Below, in pieces: positions 45,180-54,118 of a stretch of DNA of 64,000 nucleotides. Within the stretch, counting starts at the first letter, position 1, and the number at the start of each line of letters is the position of its first letter. Source of the stretch: Saccharomyces mikatae IFO 1815 (taxonomy: Eukaryota; Ascomycota; Saccharomycetes; Saccharomycetales; Saccharomycetaceae); NCBI RefSeq assembly GCF_947241705.1, contig NC_079261.1, positions 1 to 64,000 of the forward strand. Reading direction: 5' to 3'. The notes under the pieces were generated by a model that was not told the origin of the DNA, did not search any database, and saw nothing but the letters and a program-made list of their open reading frames with translations. A program made the translations under genes and the position numbers.

Positions 45180-46814
45180 ATGGCATCGAATAAAATTGCT
45201 AATCTAACAAAAGCGCTTCAAGAAATAAGAAATAAATGCCAAAAATCTCCATACCAGCTGAACGTTAATGTCGGATTAATTTTCCTGGGTTGTACTTTTG
45301 ACCTGTTGAATGTGGCAAGTATGATCTCCCTTATAGACGATCTTGCAAAAAAATACAACATTTCCTATACAACGGCCTCATGGTCATTGACTTCCTATGC
45401 TGTGACCTTTGCTGGTTTTATTGCATGTATGGGTCGACTTGGTGATATAGTAGGAAACTCAGTTCTTTTTACTATAAGTTGTTCCTGTTTCGCCATTTTG
45501 TCACTTCTTTGCGCAGTTATGCCCAACTTCCCAGCTTTTGCTGTCTTCAGAGCTATCCAAGGCATCTGTGCGGCGGGTCTTGTACCGTGTGCTTATGCTT
45601 TGATTCCTATTCTAGCTCCAAAAGAAAAAGTTCAGAAATATTTCTCGATAGTTTCTTGTGGGTTTAGCTCCACCATAGGCCTTGGACTCATAATTGGAGG
45701 TGCATTTGCCGCTACAAAGATAGGATACAGAGGAATTTTTTATCTGACATTTGCAGTGATGTCCCTTATTTCAGTGATTGCATTCTTCTTTACTTATAAT
45801 GTTGAGAATTTTGATAAAAAACCCCAAAAAATTCAAGCTCAAACTAGTGTCAAGTCACTCGATTTCATCGGTTCGCTTATATTCGTAGCTGGGAGTATAC
45901 TGATTGTTGTCGGTCTGACAGAAGGCGGTGAGTCGTGGAATAGGCCTGTCACCTATGTAACACTAATTATAGGAATACTTTTGTTTTTTGGGTTTTTTGT
46001 GTGGAATTGTACATATGCAAAGATCGTTAGGGGAATTAGATTCGTTGGTATTGATACCTCTAAGTACTTCGAAAAGGTTCAGCTTTTAATTCCTGTAGAT
46101 GTTCTTTTCATGAAGAACTTTATACCCATTGTTTTGGCGTTCGCACTAAATAATGCTTGTCTTTTTTCGTGTCTCTATATTATTGACCAATACTCTCAGT
46201 ATGCAGAGAAAGACAGTCCTCTCCTTGCTGGTGTCAAACTAGTCCCTTTGATAATATGCATGGTTGTTGGTAATGCATTATGTGCATTTGAGTCTACAAA
46301 GTTGAAGCCTAGAGTTGGAGTTGCCCTCGGCTTTTCTCTAGCACTTGCTGGATCTATTATACTAATTCAATTGCACTTGATTAAGGATAACGTATTCTGG
46401 AAGATTTTTTTCAGTTCTCAAGCCTTGGTAGGCTTTGGAGTTGCTATTTTTTATCCTTACGCACTTCAGATTGCTGTGGGAGGAGCTCCAGATCAATCAA
46501 AGGGTATCGCATCCGGTGTGGCACAAACGTTTGGACAACTTGGAATCGAGATAACATTTTCGGTTATGGCTTCCGTTCTTGGGGATATTAACGAGATGAA
46601 AGGGAAAGAGGATGCAATTCAGAACTTTCGTACTGGATTTCAAAACTGTTCATATTTTACTGTTGCGGTGGGTGCGCTTGGTTTTTTGGTGACAGCAATA
46701 TGCATCAGAGACATTCATACGCCTAATGACGATATTTCGGATCTCGAGTCTTCAATTCATAGAACGAAAATAGAAATGGATCAAGAGAAGGATGGTCCCG
46801 AAGGAAAAGCCTAA
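45180..46814 (+). CDS. DHA2-family MFS multidrug exporter
   Basis: A 544-residue transporter with 14 predicted membrane segments, the layout of the drug:H+ antiporter-2 family (Atr1, Sge1, Azr1, Vba-type). A short basic N-terminus precedes TM1 (LNVNVGLIFLGCTFDLLNVA). Motif A is GRLGDIVGN after TM2, RAIQGICAAGLVPCAYALIP covers the TM4 region, and SCGFSSTIGLGLIIGGAFA corresponds to the antiporter motif C in TM5, lacking its usual proline. The loop between TM6 and TM7 is charged. TM segments continue to FTVAVGALGFLVTAICI, followed by an acidic and basic tail. Wording in the first half resembles Atr1-type aminotriazole/boron exporters most, but it is not Atr1. The substrate is unknown. The gene pairs divergently with a zinc-cluster regulator. 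Confidence 0.87.
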   Translation: MASNKIANLTKALQEIRNKCQKSPYQLNVNVGLIFLGCTFDLLNVASMISLIDDLAKKYNISYTTASWSLTSYAVTFAGFIACMGRLGDIVGNSVLFTISCSCFAILSLLCAVMPNFPAFAVFRAIQGICAAGLVPCAYALIPILAPKEKVQKYFSIVSCGFSSTIGLGLIIGGAFAATKIGYRGIFYLTFAVMSLISVIAFFFTYNVENFDKKPQKIQAQTSVKSLDFIGSLIFVAGSILIVVGLTEGGESWNRPVTYVTLIIGILLFFGFFVWNCTYAKIVRGIRFVGIDTSKYFEKVQLLIPVDVLFMKNFIPIVLAFALNNACLFSCLYIIDQYSQYAEKDSPLLAGVKLVPLIICMVVGNALCAFESTKLKPRVGVALGFSLALAGSIILIQLHLIKDNVFWKIFFSSQALVGFGVAIFYPYALQIAVGGAPDQSKGIASGVAQTFGQLGIEITFSVMASVLGDINEMKGKEDAIQNFRTGFQNCSYFTVAVGALGFLVTAICIRDIHTPNDDISDLESSIHRTKIEMDQEKDGPEGKA

Positions 46815-48897
46815 GAGGCTTCGGTTTATAGATCGTTTGCATCAAATATCAACTTTTCCGTCACATAATATTGTTCTTTTCAAATCTATGTTATACTTTA
46901 GTGGAGAAGTGCGGTGAATTGGGAGGGAAATTGCACCTATTTTGATAATATCTTTTTTAAGGTTTTATACATGGAAAGGACGGTGTTTTTTATTGGTTAA
47001 AATAACTGATGTTGTGCTTGATAAGTTCCATAAATTAGTAAATACTATGGTAAACTTTCATCTGTATTCACCAATCTGCAAGATAGACTCCTTTTGAAAT
47101 AGCGATATTGTTCTCTCCCCTTTTTTCTCTAGTAAACTTAAGGTAACGCATGAGGCATATTGTGTTTAGTTCTATACACTTTGATGCAAACTGTTATAGA
47201 CAAATACTCAGATCAATAATTACACTAAAAACTAAGATCAATTTGATTTTTAATTTACATTTAACCACAGTAGATGATTCTATCTTAACATACACCGGTC
47301 GGATGATTGTTACGTTCAAACATCTTCAACTTTTCAATGCGTGTTTTCTTTGCTGTCGCAGCAGTCACAACGCGGCGTTGATCTTTGGTGACGTCTAAAT
47401 GGTGTTAAGTTAATCAAGTGCTCGGATACATCAATTTCAAGGTAACCTGAAGTTCAATTAGGAAAGTAACGTTGTAGAAATCACCATTGTGAAAGTTGTG
47501 AATTTAGAGAAGCATGATTTAGGAGTACACAACTTGATGCTTTGTTACTTTTCATTACGGTAGTAATCACATACTGGAAATTTTTTTGCTTCATAGCGAC
47601 ATACCGTAAAGAATGAAAGATATCACTTTTCTACTTCAGCTATCACCCTTTGTAACACTAAACCTCTTTAACTACTTTGGTTGATCTCTGTCAGTATTTG
47701 ATATTTTTTATGAAAATAAAACTATAGAATTTACATTAAGGAATGTTTTTTTCCTGGCATTTGATGATCAAAATCATCTGTCGTTATACAATACTAAATA
47801 GTGTAAGAGAAATAACAAACAGTAAGAAACATTTAAAGAGAGACCCGCTAAATTCAACTCGTTCCCCAAACAACTCCAGGAAATTAAAATGATTTTCGAG
47901 CAAACTATCCTTAATGTTGTCACCAACTCGGTTCAAATCGATTAAGGAACCTCTATGCTCTTCGCAGCCAACATATCGCAGAATTCTATTAATATTAAAA
48001 GTTCAAAAGAAGACGTTATTCAATAGTACATATGTTTGTTCAAAGGCATATACGAATTATAAATGGGGAACACGTATTTTAAATGTGCTTTGTCAAATAA
48101 ATGAGACCCTTTACCAAAATTAAAGGTACTTATCAAGGAAACTAATGGAGAATTTTGCATAGATTTAATTCGAGTCGCAGCAACATGTTTTATAGCTTTG
48201 AAATATTACAGATACCATAGATTGGAGAGAATGTTCCGCTGATGAGTTGATCCCTAAAAAATGCTAGCATATTAATGAAAAAACTTGTGGTAGATCTCCT
48301 ATTTCCACTGATCTTCATTTTTGAATCTATATCCAGTTCCAAAGAACAGCCTTTACCCTTTCGAACCCTTTTCAAACTTTTCAGGCACCTATGTGCCATA
48401 GTTGCCGACTTGAATGTCCGCTCAAGAATATACAAAAAGGCATACGAAACTGGAACAGAATTTTTTTGAATGAAGAATATTAAAGGAAATGGAGACAAAT
48501 TATGTCGAACATATTTTTTTGGGCTAGTATTACCTTATATGCTGCAAATCTTCGTGATTTTTTTGTTTGTGCATAAAGAGTTGTAGAGGTGATCAAGAGC
48601 AAAGAGACACACCTTTTTTACAGCGATTTTCATTGAAGAATCGCTTCTGAATGTTCTCAGGCATGCTAAGCCTTTTTGGACCACTGGATCTACTTGACTT
48701 ATCTTCAGATATAATCTTAGGCGTAGGAATAGGAATATGCTGTTAAATTTACTCAATTTTATGACAGGTTTAATATACAACTGATCTATGAACTTTAATG
48801 CCTAAAAAGGTACAGAGATGTGAAGATTAACTTAAGGCCGAAAGTATTTATATGGTATACAAGCCAACCGTAATGGTAAAAAGAAATAATTTGTCAA
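46815..48897. other. Intergenic spacer between DHA2 pump and flocculin
   Basis: 2.1 kb, AT-rich. The minus-strand frames at 48190-48498 and 48535-48780 start at non-ATG codons or overlap rival frames. One 42-codon minus-strand run from about 48722 to 48595 (including SSRSSGPKRLSMPENIQKR) looks coding and may be a gene fragment, unidentified. It should contain the inner junction of the inserted block. Confidence 0.4.
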
Positions 48898-51800
48898 CTA
48901 AATGATTGCCAGCAATACCGAGGCGATAAGAATACTTACAGCATTGTTGGTTAGTAAGCCATTCCCAATACCAACGTAACTTGACATTTCCAAATAGGCG
49001 GTACTAGAGCCCAGTACATTACTTGTGTAAGTACTACGAGGTTGTTCGTAGACAGTATTCAAGTAAGTAGCTCCAAGGACCCCGGCGTCGGTAGTTTTTG
49101 AAGCAGAAGAAATACCGTTACTATGAATAATGATGCTGGCTGAAGGGCTTGGGTGCGTATCAGATCCAGAAGTGGAATATTCTTCCTTTCCATGAGTTGT
49201 TGTTTTCATTTTACTAACTCTTGGGTTAGTAGAGCTATAACTAACTTTGGTGGTAAACCCAGCCGCATCACCTTCATTGTACGTTGTGAGTGAGCACCAT
49301 GTAGTATACACTGTGACAGCATCGTTTACTATCGTAGTAGCCGTAGAAACGATAGCGGGAGATGTAGTCTTTGAACAAACACCAGACTTACAATAAGTTA
49401 CTGTAATTAGCGTCGTCTGTTCACTTGGGGTCAAGGTAGAAATAGGACACCACGTAGTATATTCAGTGGCAGCACCGCTAACAGTAGCTGTGGAGGTGGA
49501 AACAATAGCAGGAGAAACGGTCTCAGAACAGATGTCAAATTCACAAGAAGTTATGGTAACTAAAGTGGTTCGTTCCTTTTTTTCTGTAGCAACTGGAGTC
49601 ACACTTGAAATAGTAGTACGAACATGGTGGGGTGGAGAGGTGATTTTGTCACTGGTAGTTACAGGTAGTTGAGAAAATGAGGCAAAGGATCTGTTTATAG
49701 AGGATTTTGTGCTAGCAGTAAAGCTAGGAGTTTCATTTTGGTTAGAAGTACCGGAAGTTGTATAAGTGGTAAATGATGGGACAGATAAAGAACTAGAGGA
49801 TTTCAATGATCCAAAAGAAATTGAAGTAGTACTAACCCTGTAGTTTTCAGAGTGACTCGCAGAAGAGCTAATAGAACTGGTTTGGCTTTTGAAATTTTCA
49901 GTGTTTGAACCCGTAAACGTAATGACAGAGGACATATATGATTCTGAAAACTTAATGGAACGGGAACTAGTCAAAGTATGTGATGAAGACAAAGTTTGTT
50001 CTTGACCCTTAGAGCTGATGGTGGAAAAACTACGGATATTCGTGTGACTGGAAGATGAAGCGCTGCCAGTGGTTAAATAGGTGCTTAGTGTCGAACTGCT
50101 ATCGACAAAAATATTAGATGTTGTTAAAGATCTAGTGTTCGAATCTGTAGGTGTTGCAGAAGAGTGAAAGCTTTGAGTTCCAGTAGCAGCCAGAGAACTA
50201 GATGACGTAGAAGCAGTGTGAGCATCTGCATCTAAAGTAGATGATCTGAGGTTACTCGAAACGGAAATAACTGTAGCTTTGGAAGACTCAGATGATTTAG
50301 ACAAGGTGGAGGCTTCAGAAGTAGTAGATGGAGAACCACTTGTTATCGCAGTCTGATTACTGGGGTAAATAGGAGTGATACTGTGTACAAATGATATGAA
50401 AGAACTTGTTATTTGGGGCAGAGTAGACGACGTCGTGAAGGAAATGGTTGAACTATCAGAAGACATAGGAGAACTAGTTACCTTATCCTCGGTCGAGGAC
50501 ATGGTACCACTAATGCTTGAATCAAAAGATATTGTAGTAGCTTGTGTTTTACTCTGAGTCTCAGATGTTGTGGAAGAGCTGGTGATTAAAATGGAAGAAG
50601 TAGTGGAAGAGCTCACTAGGTCGCTCTGACTCGAATATGTGGTGTTGCTACTGGTTGGAATAGTAGATAATGCAGAAGAAGTAGAAGTTGAATCGGAAGA
50701 AATTGTAGAAGTTATAATTACACTTGAAGTGGAAAATGATGCAGAAGAGCTCACTAGGTTGCTCTGGCTCGAAGATGTGGTGTCACTACTGGTTGGAATA
50801 GTAGACAATGCAGAAGAAGTAGAAGTTGAATCGGAAGAAATTGTAGAAGTTATGATTACACTTGAAGCGGAAAATGATGCAGAAGAGCACACTAGGTTGC
50901 TCTGACTCGAATATGTGATGTTGCTACTGGTTGGAATAGTAGACAATGCAGAAGAAGTAGAAGTTGAATCGGAAGAAATTGTAGAAGTTATGATTACACT
51001 TGAAGTGGAAAATGATGCAGAAGAGCTCACTAGGTTGCTCTGACTCGAAGATGTGGTGTTGCTACTGGTTGGAATAGTAGATAATGCAGAAGAAGTAGAA
51101 GTTGAATCGGAAGAAATTGTAGAAGTTATAATTACACTTGAAGTGGAAAATGCAGAAGAAGTAGAAGTTGAAGTTGAAGAGCTTGCGGAAGAGCTTACTG
51201 TCTCGCTCTGAGTCAAATCACTGCTAGTTGGTATAGTAGTTGAGCTTGCAACCACTGCCTGAGAAGATCTGGAAGCAATACTGGATATATTAGCAGCTGT
51301 TGTGATACCTGTTGAACTGTAAGTTTGAGTGCTCATGGATGAGGTAGTGTCGGTTGGTGTTTGGATTTCAAAAATTGTCTCTTCTGTAGTTAAACCGTTC
51401 AGACCAGTGTAAATAGAAGTTTGCACTTGTGTGGTGGTGTATGTCCCAGTCCATGACTGAGTTCTAGTTCTTACCATAGGCTTAACTGTGTGTCTTGCAG
51501 GGTCTGTGATAGTACAGTCAGCCTGAGCTGGGTTGTTTTCGAAAGAATAGACATATCCATCGAAATCATCAAAAACCATAGTGCCATTTGGCAATGACAT
51601 ACTGATAGGAAGTGAAGCTGAAAAATCAGCGTTCGAAAAAACAACTTTCATTGGATAATAGTAGCCAGCATACATGTATACCGAGCCTTCCAAACTAGAA
51701 TCTGTATTACCACTAATGGCATTGATTGTGAAATCCGTAGATGTGGCGGGAGATTGTTCTTGTTCGCAACATTGAAAAGCTTTGTCACCCCCAATGGACA

Positions 51801-52302
51801 AAATTGCAGAATCATCAGCTGTATCGAAATAAAATGTGTAAGAGCCATTCTCTGGCGCTAGAAAGTAACCTGTCATTTCCACAGTAACATTCGTTGGAGT
51901 AGTATAGAACCCAAAAAGATCAGAACCCCAATAAGCAGCACTTGAGTCACAATCGTCAGTGTCACGTTTCATAGGCACAACATCATATTCACTGCAAGGA
52001 TCTTCATCACGACGCAACAGATCCCAGCAAACAGGGGTATTGTCACAGGGCGAACGATAATATATGGATAGTCCAGTTTGTCCGCTAACAGAGCCTAACT
52101 TCTCTGTGTCAGAAAATTCATAACCCATATATGCAGGCTCCCTGTATGTGGTGATGTCGCCCAAAGTGTACTCATAGAAATTAATATTCATCCCATTTTT
52201 TCTCTCATTTGTTGGTAAACAAGCCTCTGTATCAGCAGAAGTGGTGTTAGCTAGCACGAGGAAGGCCAAGAGCGCCGAAAATACTGAACAATATATGGTC
52301 AT
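48898..52302 (-). CDS. YFL051C: PA14 flocculin, full-length form at the YFL051C position
   Basis: A 1134-residue flocculin. Residues 1-23 form a signal peptide. Residues about 27-270 are the PA14 adhesin domain of Flo1/Flo5/Flo9 type: EACLPTNERKNGMNINFYEY at the front, SDLFGFYTTPTNVTVEMTGY in the middle, and the vicinal Asp163-Asp164 (ADDSAILSIGG) that coordinates calcium and mannose in Flo5. Next comes WTGTYTTTQVQTSIYTGLNG, a single Flo-type repeat edge. Then a Ser/Thr-rich stalk with four 46-residue repeats follows. Two Cys-bearing modules (TTLVTITSCEF and TTLITVTYCKS, each ending YTTWC) precede a GPI signal ending in AVSILIASVLLAII. S288C has only a 160-residue remnant of this gene, next to ALR2 as here. 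The likely role is mannose-dependent cell-cell adhesion. The ATG at 52302 starts the signal peptide. Confidence 0.92.
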   Translation of the reverse strand: MTIYCSVFSALLAFLVLANTTSADTEACLPTNERKNGMNINFYEYTLGDITTYREPAYMGYEFSDTEKLGSVSGQTGLSIYYRSPCDNTPVCWDLLRRDEDPCSEYDVVPMKRDTDDCDSSAAYWGSDLFGFYTTPTNVTVEMTGYFLAPENGSYTFYFDTADDSAILSIGGDKAFQCCEQEQSPATSTDFTINAISGNTDSSLEGSVYMYAGYYYPMKVVFSNADFSASLPISMSLPNGTMVFDDFDGYVYSFENNPAQADCTITDPARHTVKPMVRTRTQSWTGTYTTTQVQTSIYTGLNGLTTEETIFEIQTPTDTTSSMSTQTYSSTGITTAANISSIASRSSQAVVASSTTIPTSSDLTQSETVSSSASSSTSTSTSSAFSTSSVIITSTISSDSTSTSSALSTIPTSSNTTSSSQSNLVSSSASFSTSSVIITSTISSDSTSTSSALSTIPTSSNITYSSQSNLVCSSASFSASSVIITSTISSDSTSTSSALSTIPTSSDTTSSSQSNLVSSSASFSTSSVIITSTISSDSTSTSSALSTIPTSSNTTYSSQSDLVSSSTTSSILITSSSTTSETQSKTQATTISFDSSISGTMSSTEDKVTSSPMSSDSSTISFTTSSTLPQITSSFISFVHSITPIYPSNQTAITSGSPSTTSEASTLSKSSESSKATVISVSSNLRSSTLDADAHTASTSSSSLAATGTQSFHSSATPTDSNTRSLTTSNIFVDSSSTLSTYLTTGSASSSSHTNIRSFSTISSKGQEQTLSSSHTLTSSRSIKFSESYMSSVITFTGSNTENFKSQTSSISSSASHSENYRVSTTSISFGSLKSSSSLSVPSFTTYTTSGTSNQNETPSFTASTKSSINRSFASFSQLPVTTSDKITSPPHHVRTTISSVTPVATEKKERTTLVTITSCEFDICSETVSPAIVSTSTATVSGAATEYTTWCPISTLTPSEQTTLITVTYCKSGVCSKTTSPAIVSTATTIVNDAVTVYTTWCSLTTYNEGDAAGFTTKVSYSSTNPRVSKMKTTTHGKEEYSTSGSDTHPSPSASIIIHSNGISSASKTTDAGVLGATYLNTVYEQPRSTYTSNVLGSSTAYLEMSSYVGIGNGLLTNNAVSILIASVLLAII
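50641..51192 (-). repeat. Four 138-bp tandem repeats in the flocculin stalk
   Basis: Units begin at 50641, 50779, 50917 and 51055, exactly 138 bp (46 codons) apart, and differ at only a few positions each. The last unit diverges after about 95 bp. The unit encodes a Ser/Thr block containing SSVIITSTISSDSTSTSS. Frame-preserving length allows expansion or loss by recombination. Confidence 0.92.
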
Positions 52303-54118
52303 TCTAATGCGTTGAATGTAATGGTTATCTTCTACCTCATATTTTGGGTTTACTTCCAGAATTATCAGAAAAGTAAGCTGCTTTTATGTACCAAAAAATT
52401 TTCATAGGAGTATTTCAGTTGTTAGCAACTGTGAATCATTCCTGCGTTCCAATCATATTGAAGAACTTCAGTGTGTATCAGTTGCTACAAGAGTTCTTAC
52501 CGGTAAAAATCTCGATAACTATGTGATTAAGCTTTTAGCACAAAACCTTCCATGATTTGATGGGCACTGTTTATCCCAGGCAAGCCAAAGACAAGAAATA
52601 AAAGTAACTCATGTACATTACAAAGCTCCAACGCGCTTCCAAGTATACGAGATCCCAGTACTAATGCAGCCGCTGTCTACCTACGGTACAATTTTAACTT
52701 TTCTAAAAGGAAGCAGAGTATAAGTTCTATGCTCTAATATGAAAATTTCAGCCACTATACTTCTTTTTTTTCTCTCTTGCCAAATTGAGTCGATGCCTTT
52801 TCCTATTACAGTCATACAATATCTTCAATAAACTTTATTTTTGGTTTTGTCCACGGAGGAAGATACTAAAAAAGAAGGAAGACAAATTACGCGGTAGCTT
52901 AAAAATTCATACGAAACGTTCTAGAACTTTTTCCTGCAGGGTTTTCAGTGCCGTTATAGAGAAAAGATAATAATCCGATTCTAAATGCCAAGTAAGGTTT
53001 ACCGGTACTAGGGCAGAGCGCCGAGAAAAAAGAAAAGGCTTAGAAAAGTGTGGAGAAAGAAAACAAGGTGTCAATAAAGCTTGATATTTTTGACATAGTT
53101 GCCCCTCTTAATAATTCTCGTGGATACTTCTTAGTGCCAAACGTTACTGATCTCTTTACTGGTCAGATGAGATATCAAGTGTGCTTGAGGAAAGGGAAGT
53201 CGTTTCTTTTTTAAGGTAATTGTAGTCTCACGAGAATACAGGAAGGAACGTGTTGTAATGCATTTTAGTTGTTGCTTGAAGCTACAATGATTTACTCAAA
53301 AGTTGTACCTGGTCAATTGATTGTTGGTTTGTGCCTCACATTTATTCTTTCCCGAGTACTCTTTGTAAACCCCAGCACACAAAACTTTAGAAACAAGAAA
53401 CGTAAGGATGAGAGGAAAGTGGCTGTATTGACCTTATAAGGCCATCCAGGAAGCCACTAAAACATTAGTAGACTTGACGTTTTCTGCTCTTGGTAGTGCA
53501 TAATAAAAAAAAATCTTGCTCTATATTCCCTCATTTCCATCTTCTCTACGTTAGCTACTGTAATGAAAATGGAAAAATCAACAAATAACACTTTTTCAAG
53601 TTCAAAGGAGAAAGTTTTACTGTTGTTGGTTGATTGCAGATAGTTTATCCTTTAAAGTTTTTTTTAATTTAACTTTCACAACCCGACCGCAGCAGCAGCT
53701 ACGATTTTATCGTTGATGGCATGACTGGCAAAAGTACGAGATTTCGGAAATAACCCCAGGGATAATAGTTACTCTATACCAGCATGTGTAATAATGTTTG
53801 GGTTTCGATAATATATCAAAAAAGTTCTTATGTGGACTATACTAGAGTGGGCAACTTATTATCTTTGTCTGCTCTTGTGAGATCTATTCCGTAAGTGCAG
53901 ATCAATAACATGTGGTATTGTGACTAGGCAAGGTGGGCACTGGCCTTTTTCTTTTTTTTTATTTTTTGTTTTCAAGAAACAGAATTGGTTGCGACGGTTA
54001 GTAGGTGCTTTTATATATAAAAAGTATATATATAGGTTAATATCAATGTATAAAGATTGAAAGCTGGTGATATGGTGCTTACGAACTGCAGATTCCAATC
54101 TTGGACAGACCACGTTGC
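52303..54118. other. Intergenic spacer between flocculin and ALR2
   Basis: 1.8 kb holding the flocculin promoter and the ALR2 3' region. Long promoters are usual for flocculins. A TATATATA-rich patch lies near 54015-54035. No gene is supported; the frame 53859-54122 is an ALR2 downstream shadow. Confidence 0.5.
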
